A stretch of DNA of 64,000 bases from Micromonospora fulviviridis (GCF_014648395.1 NZ_BMRA01000007.1:269195-333194), one strand, 5' to 3'. Counted from the stretch's first letter, positions 50,811-59,353 are shown. A program made the numbers and translations. Notes: generated by a model from the letters alone, not told the origin.

Positions 50811-51788
50811 TCACCAGCGGTTGCGGGCCTCCTCCGCCCAGCCGACCAGGCCGTCGAGGTCCACCCGGTCCCCGTCGTCGGTGGCGGCCCAACCGGAGAA
50901 GTGCCCGAAGCACTGGTGGGTCTCGCCGGCCAGCACGACGAGGTTGGTGCGTGCCACGCGCTCGTGGAACGGGTGGAACGTCACGTCCACCCGGTCGCCG
51001 GTGATCCGCCACGGCCGCAGCCAGTCGGCGCGGTCGTAGCGCCAGGCCAGGTCGGCGCCGATCTTGTGCAGCCGCCCGTCGACGAAGACCGCGTTCTCGG
51101 TCGCGCCGGTCCCGTCGGTCCACCGGCCGCCGAGCTGGATCGCCCGGCCCGGCCCGCTGCCGGCCGCCCAGTTCCAGCGCACCGCGTACGGCCACTTGCC
51201 ACGCCCGTGGTCGAGCACCGCGAACGACTCGGCGTCGACCGGGTGCGCCGCGCCGTCCACCCGCAGCGTGCCCCGCACGGGCCGGCCGACGTCCTTGAGC
51301 GTGTACTGGAACCGCCGGGTGCTCCACGGCACCACCACGCCCAGCGACTCGTGCCCGGGCCGTAGCGGCGCCACGAGGTCGACCTCGACGCCGGGCGCGG
51401 TGGCCCGGATGGTGCTGCCGTCGGGGCGCTGGTCGACGTCGATGACCAGGCCGCCGCCGCGGGCCCGGACCTCGCCGGCGCCGCTGACCGGCGGGAGCAC
51501 CGCGCCGCGGGCGAACGGGACCACCGCTTCGGTGGTCCGCTCGACACCGGTACGACGGTCCAGCAGGTAGACGCTGTGCACGCCGGCGTAGTCCAGCGAC
51601 GAGGCGACCAGGCCGACGATGTGCGTCGGGGTGACCACGCCCCAGTACTCCCAGCGCTTGGCCCGGCCCCAGCCGCGCAGGTTCGCCCGGTGCAGCGGAC
51701 GTCGGCTCCAGCCCACCGCCGCCGGGTTCAACCGCCCGTCCGGCCGGCACAGGTCGACCGGCTCGGTGATCTCCCGCTCGTGCGTCAT
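50811..51788 (-). CDS. DUF2804 protein
   Basis: A 325-aa protein matching the DUF2804 pattern: WSRRPLHRANLRGWGRAKRWEYWGV near the N-terminus, a beta-rich middle, KWPYAVRWNWAAGSG and VDVTFHPFHERVARTNLVVLAGETHQCFGHFSGW towards the C-terminus. The fold is expected to be a beta-barrel or lipocalin-like; function is not established. No signal peptide or membrane helix. ATG start. It stands alone between the chitinase terminator and the hypothetical gene at 51836. Confidence 0.8.
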   Translation of the reverse strand: MTHEREITEPVDLCRPDGRLNPAAVGWSRRPLHRANLRGWGRAKRWEYWGVVTPTHIVGLVASSLDYAGVHSVYLLDRRTGVERTTEAVVPFARGAVLPPVSGAGEVRARGGGLVIDVDQRPDGSTIRATAPGVEVDLVAPLRPGHESLGVVVPWSTRRFQYTLKDVGRPVRGTLRVDGAAHPVDAESFAVLDHGRGKWPYAVRWNWAAGSGPGRAIQLGGRWTDGTGATENAVFVDGRLHKIGADLAWRYDRADWLRPWRITGDRVDVTFHPFHERVARTNLVVLAGETHQCFGHFSGWAATDDGDRVDLDGLVGWAEEARNRW

Positions 51789-51835
51789 CGACGCAGGCTA
51801 CCGGCTCGGCCACGCCCGCGATCCGCCCGCGGCGG

Positions 51836-52249
51836 TCAGCCGACCCGGTTCAGGTTCGGGCGTCCGGTGCGGGCCCGCTGCCGGTCCGCGGGCACCCGCG
51901 GGCCGTCCACGGCGAGCATCCGGTCGGCCGCCGCCAACCCGGTCAGCGCGGCGCCGTAAGCGGCCAGCTCACGCTGGAAGTGTTCCACCTTGGCGTACCA
52001 GAACTTCAGCTCCGGGTTCATGGCCTTGGCGTTGATGTACCCGACGATGTCGGTGTCCGGCGTGATGCCCCGGCGCGCGTAGCAGCGGTCGAAACCTGCT
52101 TTGGTCCGCTCGTACCGCTCGTTCATCGCGGTGAGGCCGGCCTCGGCCTCCAACAGGCGGTCGCGCAGGTACCGCACGTACGTGGGCGGGACGCCGGCCG
52201 GTGCGGGGGTGGGCCTCCGGTGACCGTCGGCTCCGTTGGGGAACGGCAT
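51836..52249 (-). CDS. Hypothetical helical protein
   Basis: A 137-aa soluble protein, mostly alpha-helical (YVRYLRDRLLEAEAGLTAMNERYERTKAGFDRCYARRGI, then FWYAKVEHFQRELAAYGAALTGLAAADRML). ATG start with a clear AAGGAGGGCGG ribosome site. No family recognised. It precedes nothing on the same strand within 47 nt and follows the P-loop ATPase gene by 99 nt in the same direction, so the two could be co-expressed; a role as a partner of that ATPase is only a guess. Confidence 0.65.
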   Translation of the reverse strand: MPFPNGADGHRRPTPAPAGVPPTYVRYLRDRLLEAEAGLTAMNERYERTKAGFDRCYARRGITPDTDIVGYINAKAMNPELKFWYAKVEHFQRELAAYGAALTGLAAADRMLAVDGPRVPADRQRARTGRPNLNRVG

Positions 52250-52348
52250 GACCGCCCTCCTTCCTGCGGTCGAAGTGCAGTGACGTCCTTCTACCCCCGA
52301 TCCGGGCAGGTTATGCCCGGGACGCGGGGGCGGCCGGCGCGGGCGCCG

Positions 52349-54235
52349 TCAGGTGTCGCTGGAGCGGGCCACCGCCCGCCGGACCCGGGTCGCCTCGTCC
52401 CGCAGGGTGTGCACCAGGGCCGCGCCGGTCGCGCTGTCGGCCAGGCCGTTGCCGGCGAGGGTACGGGCGATCTGCTCGAAGAAGTCGGCCACCTCGTTGG
52501 CCCACCCGATCGCCAGGCCGACGCTGGACCGCCCGGGCACGAACTCGATGACCGACAACCGCTCGGAGACCTCCCGGCGGGCGCTCTCCGGCAGCTCCGC
52601 CGCGCCCAACGCCGCCCGGACCCGCTGGTAGGCGCGGCGGACCTCGCCGACCACGGCGAACTCGCGGCTCGGTCGGGCGCCGACCACGTTGCCGATGACG
52701 CCGAGCTGGTAGCCCACGTTTCCGGTGACCGACCGGGCGAGCTGCGGCGGCACGAAGTGGCCGAGGTTCACCGGCGCCTGGGCGTTGAGCCCGGCCCGGA
52801 AGCACGGGTGGACGTGGAACTCGTCCTCGTGCGGCTCCAGCACCTCCCGCCGGGTGCCGCCGTAGACCGTGTCGCCGCCGCGCCGCACGCCGAGGAAGCC
52901 GAGGCCGAACAGGATGTCGATCACGGTGTCGGCGTCCAGCACGTGCGCGTACTCGGGGAACTGCTCGACGAGGCTGTCGCGCACCTCCGCGAAGCGGGCC
53001 CGGAGCGCCTTGCGGGTGACCAGGTAGCCGGTGTTCTGGAACAGCGCGTAGAGCCGGGTCAGGAAGGGGTAGCTGACGAGGTATTCGTTGCCGAGGTCCT
53101 GGAGCTTCCAGCGGGAGAAGTCCCGGGCGGCCGCCCGGACGTCCATCGTCCAGATCGTCCGGTGGCCGTGCCGCACCGCGGTGTCCCGGCAGAGGGTGAC
53201 GAACTGGATGACGTCGCGGGGGCGCAGCAGGGTCCGCGAGGTCAGGTAGTCCAGGATCGGCTCGCCGTCGACCGCCTCGGGCAGCACCCGGCCCCACAGC
53301 TCCTCGGCCGGCACGGGGCGGCCCAGCGACGCCGAGGCGCGCCGCAGCAGCACCTCACCGAGCAGCTCCGGGGTCCAGTCGATGCGCTCCTCCTCCCCGC
53401 GGAACTTGTCGCTCTCGGTGAACTGGAGCGAGTCGTAGATGTCGCTGCGCAGGAACAGCGTGCAGCGGACCGCGCCGCCGAACAGGCTGCGCACGTGCTT
53501 GCTGGCCAGCAGCAGCCCGACCACCATGGCGTCGGAGGCCGGGTCGTTGGACCAGATCTGCTCCACCTGGTCGACGGCGAGCAGCAGGGTCGGGTGGTCG
53601 GCCGGGCAGGCCAGCTCGGCGATGGCCCGCCCGATCACCTCCTCCAGCACGTCGAGCTGCCGCGCGGCCCGGGCACCCTCGGACGCCTGCACCTCGACCG
53701 AGCCGTTCACGCCGAGCGCCCCCACGCCGATCGAGGAGGCGCGCAGCCGGCCCATGCCGGACAGCACCCGGTCGTACAGCTTCTGGTCGCCGCTCTCGTG
53801 GTGGCGGCGGAGGAAGCGCCGCAGCCGGCGGACGTTCTCCGGCGCGCGGCGCAGCCGGCGGCGGTGCCGATGCCGGGCGTGCCCGACCAGGTGCCGGCTG
53901 ATCTGCACGGCGAAGACGTACCGCCAGACCAGGGACTTGGCCGTCTCCGGGTTCAACCCCTGCAACTCGAAGCGGCGCAGCTCCTCGCCCGTCGCGTCGT
54001 CCGGCGTGATCAGGCTGGTCACCACGCCGCCGTCCGGGCCGCCGTCGAGCAGCCGGCAGATGGCGCTCTTGCCGGCGCCCTTGCGGCCGATGACCAGGCT
54101 CTTGCGCCCGTGCAGGGCGGCCTCGTACGCGGCGGTCGGCAGGAAGCCCTGCCGGAGCAGCCCGCTGGCGATGTCGGACTCGGCGTCGTCGCGGCCGAAG
54201 GTGAGCCGGGTGAGGTCGATCGTCGGATCGTCCAC
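52349..54235 (-). CDS. P-loop ATPase, Sll1717-like family
   Basis: A 628-aa AAA/STAND-type NTPase. Walker A GRKGAGKS is at 50-57, Walker B is LLLAVDQVEQIW near 227, and a sensor-like FLRSDIYDSL follows, then HIR-like helical repeats (SRTLLRPRDVIQFVTLC, a motif shared by this family). It resembles proteins annotated as P-loop ATPase, Sll1717 family (FunZ). Function is unknown; relatives have been considered as defence or signalling ATPases. GTG start behind GGGAGGG. No transposon, toxin or nuclease gene is adjacent. Confidence 0.72.
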   Translation of the reverse strand: MDDPTIDLTRLTFGRDDAESDIASGLLRQGFLPTAAYEAALHGRKSLVIGRKGAGKSAICRLLDGGPDGGVVTSLITPDDATGEELRRFELQGLNPETAKSLVWRYVFAVQISRHLVGHARHRHRRRLRRAPENVRRLRRFLRRHHESGDQKLYDRVLSGMGRLRASSIGVGALGVNGSVEVQASEGARAARQLDVLEEVIGRAIAELACPADHPTLLLAVDQVEQIWSNDPASDAMVVGLLLASKHVRSLFGGAVRCTLFLRSDIYDSLQFTESDKFRGEEERIDWTPELLGEVLLRRASASLGRPVPAEELWGRVLPEAVDGEPILDYLTSRTLLRPRDVIQFVTLCRDTAVRHGHRTIWTMDVRAAARDFSRWKLQDLGNEYLVSYPFLTRLYALFQNTGYLVTRKALRARFAEVRDSLVEQFPEYAHVLDADTVIDILFGLGFLGVRRGGDTVYGGTRREVLEPHEDEFHVHPCFRAGLNAQAPVNLGHFVPPQLARSVTGNVGYQLGVIGNVVGARPSREFAVVGEVRRAYQRVRAALGAAELPESARREVSERLSVIEFVPGRSSVGLAIGWANEVADFFEQIARTLAGNGLADSATGAALVHTLRDEATRVRRAVARSSDT

Positions 54236-54363
54236 GTCGACCCTCCCTCACCGCCGCCACGGTCCGTGCGGTACCGCACACGGTAGGCAGTGCACGGCCG
54301 GAGCGCCAGACCCCCATGCCCGCGGCCCGGCCGGCACAGCAACCGTCCACCCGCCCTATAAAG

Positions 54364-54406
54364 CGATATCGATCGATGCTTGATATCGACTTCAACCGAT
54401 ATATAG
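54364..54406 (+). promoter_or_regulatory. A/T-rich repeat ladder and promoter before snapalysin
   Basis: Three CGATATCGA-like copies begin at 54364, 54381 and 54397 (spacings 17 and 16 nt); a perfect 10-bp palindrome ATCGATCGAT lies at 54368-54377. TTGATA at 54380-54385 with TATAGG 16 nt later is a possible sigma-70 promoter. The region sits between the divergent ATPase and the protease gene. Confidence 0.55.
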
Positions 54407-54452
54407 GCTGGGCCGGTCCCCGCTCGACCCCGTCCCACAAGGAGAGTGAGCG

Positions 54453-55019
54453 ATGCGTCTGCCCAAGGTCACCCGGTTCCTCGCCACCGTCGCCACCGCG
54501 GCACTGGCGGCGCTGGGCGCCGTCACCGTCGACGCGGCGCCGGCCGCCGCGGCCGTCCGCAACGTCTGCTACAACACCAGCCAGGCCGGGCCGTTCGCGA
54601 GCTACGCCGTGCAGGCCGCCTCGATCTGGAACAACGCCACGAACAACATCAACATGGCCCAGTGCGGCTCGAACCTGATGATCTACTACACCTACGGCGG
54701 CGGCTCCTACGCCCAGCGCACCAGCCTCGGCAACGGCCGCGTGGTCATCGACTACTACCAGGCGCAGCAGTACTCGCCGCTGCGCATCATGACCCACGAG
54801 ATCGGGCACATCCTCGGCCTGCCCGACAACTACAACGGCAACTGCGCCATCCTGATGTCCGGCGGCAGCGCCGGCACCAGCTGCACCAACCCGTACCCCA
54901 GCTCCACCGAGGCCGCCCGGGTCGACTCGCTGTTCGGCTTCGCCGCCCGCAGCGCGACGACGCCGCAGGTCTTCACCGACAGCTGGCCGGCACCTGTGGC
55001 GGCGGGCGCCCAGCGCTGA
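54453..55019 (+). CDS. snpA: Snapalysin-type secreted zinc metalloprotease
   Basis: A 188-aa secreted protease of family M7. Signal peptide about 1-34 (ending APAAAAV), then the mature small protease with the zinc motif HEIGHILGLPDN: His115, Glu116, His119 and Asp125 in the HExxHxxGxxD arrangement unique to snapalysins; NPYPSSTEAARV is also conserved. ATG behind AAGGAGAG. Streptomyces snapalysin genes are usually controlled by a divergent LysR protein, which is absent here; control may instead act through the repeat ladder just upstream. Confidence 0.92.
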   Translation: MRLPKVTRFLATVATAALAALGAVTVDAAPAAAAVRNVCYNTSQAGPFASYAVQAASIWNNATNNINMAQCGSNLMIYYTYGGGSYAQRTSLGNGRVVIDYYQAQQYSPLRIMTHEIGHILGLPDNYNGNCAILMSGGSAGTSCTNPYPSSTEAARVDSLFGFAARSATTPQVFTDSWPAPVAAGAQR

Positions 55020-55035
55020 CCGGCGGAAACGACAA

Positions 55036-55073
55036 GCCCGGCCGGGCCGGCGGAGACGCCGACCCGGCCGGGC
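55036..55073. terminator. Bidirectional terminator hairpin
   Basis: A 17-bp stem with one C/A mismatch and a GAGA tetraloop lies between the convergent snapalysin gene (stop at 55019) and the membrane protein gene (stop at 55083). Confidence 0.85.
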
Positions 55074-55082
55074 GGTCCCGGC

Positions 55083-55925
55083 TCAGAACAGGAACTTGTC
55101 CAGCGCGGCCTCGATGGTGCCGCTGTCCGGGGAGGCGTACGACTTCATGGTGAGCTTGTTGTACGAGATGAAGCTCGGGCACCGGTTCGCCGGCGCGCTC
55201 ACCGTGCCGCCGTCGCCGATCTTCTCGCCGGTCTTCGCCGCGTAGAAGGTCAGCTCGTAGCGCGAGGAGATGTAGGAGACCGTGACGATCTTCCCGTCGT
55301 TGTTCTTGTAGTCGCACTTCTTGGGCGCACCCTCGCTGCCCTCCACGACCTTCAGGCAGCCGACCACCGCGACCGACTCGAAGTCGGCGCTCTTGCTGTA
55401 GTACGGCTTGGCCGAGCTGATCGACTTGGACGACCAGTACGACGGTCGGTCGGGCGAGTTCGCGAACGTGTACGCCTTGGCCGGGGAGCCGGCGGTGTAC
55501 GGAGCGGCGTTGAGGATCGGGCTGCCGTCGCAGACCGAGGACATGTCACTGGAGTAGCGGGCCGTCACCGCGTTGTTGTCCGGCGCCGGCGTCTCCGACT
55601 CCGGCCCGCCGCCGGACGGGTCGGCGCTCGGGCCGACCGGGTTGCCGCTGCTCGACGCGACCGGATCGGGCTTGTCGTCGCCGGCGGCCAGGAAGAGACC
55701 GACACCGCCGCCGCAGAGCGCCAGCAGGACCACCGCGGCACCGGCGGAGAGCCCGATGATCAGGCCCTTGTTCGACTTGGGCGGCGGCACGGGAGCGCCG
55801 AACTGCGGGGGCTGACCGGGCTGGCCGTAGCCGGGGTACGGCCCGGGCTGGGCCGGCTGCCCCCACTGGGGGTTCACGTTCGGGTCCGGCTGCTGCCCCC
55901 CGTACGGGGGGTAACTGTTGGTCAT
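55083..55925 (-). CDS. Pro/Gly-rich single-pass membrane protein
   Basis: A 280-aa protein with a Pro/Gln/Gly/Tyr-rich cytoplasmic N-terminus (about 1-50, collagen-like PGYGQPGQP repeats), one transmembrane helix (about 54-82, GLIIGLSAGAAVVLLALCGGGVGLFLAA), a Ser/Pro linker and an extracellular domain with four cysteines (CDGSP, GCLKV, KKCDY, NRCPS) that probably form two disulfides. This is a common actinomycete layout of unknown function. ATG start. A 21-bp palindrome 58 nt upstream may be its operator. Confidence 0.75.
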   Translation of the reverse strand: MTNSYPPYGGQQPDPNVNPQWGQPAQPGPYPGYGQPGQPPQFGAPVPPPKSNKGLIIGLSAGAAVVLLALCGGGVGLFLAAGDDKPDPVASSSGNPVGPSADPSGGGPESETPAPDNNAVTARYSSDMSSVCDGSPILNAAPYTAGSPAKAYTFANSPDRPSYWSSKSISSAKPYYSKSADFESVAVVGCLKVVEGSEGAPKKCDYKNNDGKIVTVSYISSRYELTFYAAKTGEKIGDGGTVSAPANRCPSFISYNKLTMKSYASPDSGTIEAALDKFLF

Positions 55926-55982
55926 CTGACGCCCTTATCGCTGTCGACGGGTACCCCGGCAATGATCACGGACAGGGTAGTG

Positions 55983-56003
55983 AGCGGCGTAAATTACACC
56001 GCT
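55983..56003. promoter_or_regulatory. 21-bp palindromic operator-like site
   Basis: AGCGGCGTAA and its near-perfect complement (9 of 10 paired) flank a single central base. The A/T core GTAAATTAC stands out in the GC-rich region, and the minus-strand TACCCT about 11 nt downstream could be the -10 of the membrane protein gene. The regulator is unknown. Confidence 0.6.
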
Positions 56004-56235
56004 GGTCGACGAGCGGCACCGGGCCGGTGTGCGACACGGTGCGTGTCGGCAAGCCGATCCGTCCGTGATGGACAGGGCGGTTCCCGACGGCCGCTCCGGG
56101 CCGGCCGACCGGCCGGATCACCGGCGCTGGCGCGCGATTCGGCAGCCCGACGAGCCGGTGCGATCCCCCGCCACCCACCCGGCCGCCGACGTGACGGACA
56201 TCACCTCCGGTCGATGGGACGCGTCCCACCGCCGA

Positions 56236-56265
56236 CCCGGCGGGGCGGCGCACCGCCCCGCCGGG
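56236..56265 (-). terminator. Terminator hairpin after the cyclophilin gene
   Basis: A perfect 13-bp stem with a CGCA loop starts 8 nt beyond the stop codon of the minus-strand cyclophilin gene. Confidence 0.8.
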
Positions 56266-56273
56266 AAGGTGGC

Positions 56274-57032
56274 TCAGCGGCCCCGGGTGGCCTTGCAGAT
56301 CTCCACCGGCAGGGCCGGCGCGCCGTCCACCGGCGCCGGATCCTCGGGGGTGGCGGCGATGCCGCCGGCCGCGATCCGGTCCAGGGTGGCCAGCCCGGCC
56401 TCGTCGATCGTGCCGAACACGGTGTAGTTGGGGCGCAGCGCCGAGTCGGACTGGACCAGGAAGAACTGGCTGCCGTTGGTGTCCGGGCCGGCGTTCGCCA
56501 TGGCCAGGGCGCCCCGGGCGTAGAGGCGGCGGACCCCGGTCGGGTCGGTCGGCGCCGGCGGCAGGTCGGTGGGCAGCTCGTCGGCGTACCGGTAACCCGG
56601 CCCACCCTCGCCGGTGCCGGACGGGTCACCACACTGGAGCACCTTCAGCGTCGGGTACGCGGTGAGCCGGTGGCAGTGGGTCCGGTCGTAGAACTTGTGG
56701 CGGGCCAGGTGCAGGAAGCTCTGCACGGTGCACGGGGCCTGCTCGCGGTCGAGGGTCAGCCCGATCGGCCCCTGGTTGGTCCGCAGCGTGACCCGGACCG
56801 TACCCCGGTCGGGCGTGTGGCGGGGGTCCGGCGGCAGCGGCACCGGCCGGGCCGCCGGCTCGTCCGGCGTCGGCGTGTACGCGCACGGGCCCTTCGTGGG
56901 CGCCGGGTCGGCGGCGGGGGCCGCGGACGCGGCGACGCCGCCGGTGGCGACCAGCGCGGCGGAGACCACCGCCACCCCGGCGAGGCGGGCCAGCAACGGC
57001 GGTACGGAGCGCGGTCGGGTTTCGCTCGACAC
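56274..57032 (-). CDS. Exported cyclophilin-type peptidyl-prolyl isomerase
   Basis: A 252-aa secreted cyclophilin that catalyses prolyl isomerisation during folding of exported proteins. Signal peptide about 1-40 (ARLAGVAVVSAALVATGGVAASA, AxA cleavage). The cyclophilin core has GPIGLTLDREQAPCTVQSFLHLARHKFYDRTHCHRL, GPGYRYADELP, ARGALAMANAGPDTNGSQFFLV and PNYTVFGTIDEAGLATLDRIA. The start is the GTG at 57032 with GGGAGGA; the longer frame upstream is not supported. Single-copy neighbourhood, followed by a strong terminator. Confidence 0.9.
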   Translation of the reverse strand: MSSETRPRSVPPLLARLAGVAVVSAALVATGGVAASAAPAADPAPTKGPCAYTPTPDEPAARPVPLPPDPRHTPDRGTVRVTLRTNQGPIGLTLDREQAPCTVQSFLHLARHKFYDRTHCHRLTAYPTLKVLQCGDPSGTGEGGPGYRYADELPTDLPPAPTDPTGVRRLYARGALAMANAGPDTNGSQFFLVQSDSALRPNYTVFGTIDEAGLATLDRIAAGGIAATPEDPAPVDGAPALPVEICKATRGR

Positions 57033-57213
57033 GTGGGTCCTCCCTGGACTCGTGGTACCAGAAAGACCGGAGTCTATGGAGGCGGTGAGCGGATGTCGAT
57101 GATGGTCGACGCGGTGCGCGCCGGCGCCCGGGCGCGCGCCACGCCGCCGGCGCACCGGAAGGTGACATGATGACGCGAGCAGGCCGGTGCTCCAGGTGAG
57201 AAAGCGTGGTGCC

Positions 57214-57540
57214 ATGTCGTCCTTCCGGGCGAGGACCTCCCGTGAGCCGGGACGGACGATCGTCCGGCTGGCCGGCGAGTGCGATCTCGCCGCCCGCGAG
57301 CGGCTGACCGGCACGCTGCTGGCCGCCGTGGACGGCGCCCCGGTCGTGGTGGTCGACCTGGGCGCGGTCGAGTTCCTCGACTCCACCGGCATCCACGCGC
57401 TGGTGGCCGCGCACCACCGGGCGCGGGCGGCGGACGGCCGGCTCTACCTGGTCAACGCCGCCGGGGCGGTGGCCGCCCTGCTGGAGCTGACCGGCGTCGG
57501 CGACCTGCTGCGGCATCCCGGGGACGGGGACGGATCATGA
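57214..57540 (+). CDS. STAS-domain anti-anti-sigma factor
   Basis: A 108-aa single-domain STAS protein. The phosphorylatable serine lies in FLDSTGIHALV, the canonical anti-anti-sigma motif, so it can bind an RsbW-type kinase when dephosphorylated. ATG at 57214 is chosen for the usual family length; the TTG/GTG options upstream lack ribosome sites. It is convergent with a SpoIIE-type phosphatase gene, which could dephosphorylate it, though the convergent order argues against one operon. Confidence 0.82.
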   Translation: MSSFRARTSREPGRTIVRLAGECDLAARERLTGTLLAAVDGAPVVVVDLGAVEFLDSTGIHALVAAHHRARAADGRLYLVNAAGAVAALLELTGVGDLLRHPGDGDGS

Positions 57541-57575
57541 CGGCGGCGCCGGCCGGCTCGACCGTCTGAGCACGG

Positions 57576-59135
57576 TCAGGGCAGCACGCGGACGGCCAGG
57601 GTGCAGGTGTCGTCGTCCGCGCTGGGCCGGTGCAGCGCGTCGCGCAGCCGGGCCAGGGGTCGCGCCCGCGGCTGACCGGAGAGCGCCGACAGGGCCGCCC
57701 GCACCGCCGCCAACTGGTCCTCGGGGTTCCCGGTGCGGCGTTCCACCAGCCCGTCGGTGTAGAGCAGCAGCACGTCGTCGCCGCGCAGCTCGGTGGTCAC
57801 CACCGGGTAGCGGGTGGCCGGTTCGGCGCCCAGCAGCATCCCGGCGGGCCGGCCGAGGTCCCCGGTCTCGCCCGCCCGGGACAGCAGCGGCAGCGGGTGC
57901 CCGGCCCGCGCCCAGGCCAGGTGCCGGGTGGCCGGGTCGAAGACCGCGATCACGGCGGTGCCGGTGATGGCCAGCTGGCCGCAGAGCCGGTTCATGTGCC
58001 CGAGCAGCGCCGCCGGGTCGCGGATGCCGATCGAGAGCCACGCGACCAGCGCGAAGCGCAGGTGGGCCATCCCACTGGCCGCCTCCAGCCCGTGCCCGGC
58101 GACGTCGCCGACCGCCAGGACGACCGACCCGTCGGGCAACGTCTCGGCGTGGTACCAGTCGCCGCCGACCCGCAGCGCGCTCTCCGCCGGCAGGTAGCCG
58201 ACCAGCACCTCCAGGCCGGCCAGGGACATCGGCTCGCGGGGCACCGGCTGGATGAGGTTCTGGAGCTGGGCGGCGAGGCGGTGCTCGGCCAGCGCGGTCG
58301 TCTCCCGGGTCCGTAGCTGGTCGCTGAGCTGCTCGATGGCGCTGCGCGAGTCCTCCCGGGCGGTCACGTCCTGGACCACCGCGTAGATCTTCACCGGGGC
58401 GCCGCCCTCGTCCCGGGCCACGTCCGACAGGATCCGCAGGTACTTGACGGTCCCGCCGGCGCGGAACCGCACCGTGACGTCCGACGCGGCGCCGCTGTCG
58501 AGCGTCTGCCAGGCGGCCTCGCGCAGGCCGTGGTCGTCGGGGAGGAGCGCGGCGGCCTGGTCGGCCCGGGACATCGGTCCCAGCGCCGGATCGCGCTCGA
58601 AGATGCGGTACATCCCCGGAGACCACTCGCTGCGGCCGGTGACCAGGTCGTACTCCGCCCAGCCCAGGCTGCCGAGCAGCTCGGTACGCGCCAGCCGCCG
58701 CCGGTGCTCGTCCAGCCGCTGCCACCAGACCAGCAGTCCGTCCAGCGCCCGGTACACGCTCACGTCGAAGACGGAGTCGGCGACGACGCCCGCGCCGTGT
58801 CCGACGTACCGGAAGTCGGGCAGGTGGGCGGGCTCCCCGGTGGCCAGCACCTCGTGGTACGTCCGCCACAGCGGGCCGGCGACCATGCCGGGGTAGAGCG
58901 CGCTGAGCCGTTGGCCGACGCGGTCGGCGCCCCGGCCGTGAACGTCCCGCCCCTGGGCGCTGGCGGCGGCGACCAGGAAGTCGACGACCGCGCCGTCCGG
59001 TGCCCGCACCGGCAGCAGCCAGGTGCAGCCCGCCGGGATCGTCGCCAGCACCTGCCGGACCGCCACCACCATGGGGTCGTCGGTCGACCGGGACGCCACC
59101 TCCGCGGGCGCGCGCGACACGCCCTTCTCTGCCAT
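57576..59135 (-). CDS. PAS-containing SpoIIE/PP2C-type phosphatase
   Basis: A 519-aa sensor phosphatase. An N-terminal PAS-like region (about 40-130; the second PAS around 150-250, with SLGWAEYDLVTGRSEWSPGMYRIFERDP and VKIYAVVQDVTARED) precedes a coiled linker and a SpoIIE/PP2C domain with GGDWYHAETLPDGSVVLAVGDVAGHG, VIAVFDPATRHLAWARAGHPLPLL and LLLYTDGLVERR. It dephosphorylates STAS proteins, turning on an alternative sigma pathway. ATG with TAGGCT 6 nt upstream (minus strand), probably leaderless. Confidence 0.9.
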   Translation of the reverse strand: MAEKGVSRAPAEVASRSTDDPMVVAVRQVLATIPAGCTWLLPVRAPDGAVVDFLVAAASAQGRDVHGRGADRVGQRLSALYPGMVAGPLWRTYHEVLATGEPAHLPDFRYVGHGAGVVADSVFDVSVYRALDGLLVWWQRLDEHRRRLARTELLGSLGWAEYDLVTGRSEWSPGMYRIFERDPALGPMSRADQAAALLPDDHGLREAAWQTLDSGAASDVTVRFRAGGTVKYLRILSDVARDEGGAPVKIYAVVQDVTAREDSRSAIEQLSDQLRTRETTALAEHRLAAQLQNLIQPVPREPMSLAGLEVLVGYLPAESALRVGGDWYHAETLPDGSVVLAVGDVAGHGLEAASGMAHLRFALVAWLSIGIRDPAALLGHMNRLCGQLAITGTAVIAVFDPATRHLAWARAGHPLPLLSRAGETGDLGRPAGMLLGAEPATRYPVVTTELRGDDVLLLYTDGLVERRTGNPEDQLAAVRAALSALSGQPRARPLARLRDALHRPSADDDTCTLAVRVLP

Positions 59136-59141
59136 GCCGGC

Positions 59142-59147
59142 AGCCTA
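59142..59147 (-). promoter_or_regulatory. Leaderless -10 element of the SpoIIE-type gene
   Basis: On the minus strand this reads TAGGCT and ends 6 nt before the ATG start; no ribosome site intervenes. Confidence 0.45.
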
Positions 59148-59353
59148 GCCATCTCCGGTACCTCGCGGCCGGACCCGCCGGCGTCGTTCGGGAGCGGTCC
59201 GGCCAAAAGTCGGTTGCCGCCCATCGTGGACTCCGGGAGGCTGGCGGCCATGACGTTCTGACGGACCGCACCCGAAGCTCCCGAGGGCCGCGCTGCACCG
59301 AACCGCGCCGCCCCGCCGTCCGTCCCTGCCTCCTTCGCGAGAAACGAGCGTCC

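Larger units (their letters stand above)
55926..56273. other. Intergenic region with operator and terminator
   Basis: 348 nt without a supported gene between the membrane protein and cyclophilin genes. It contains the palindrome at 55983-56003 and the hairpin at 56236-56265; the rest is GC-rich without ORF evidence. Confidence 0.6.

Noticed and set aside
59250..59261. Mini-ORF ATG-ACG-TTC-TGA behind GGGAGG as a leader peptide for rtcB.
   Set aside because: Three codons only, 92 nt before the RtcB start, with no terminator-antiterminator pair. Chance is the simpler explanation.
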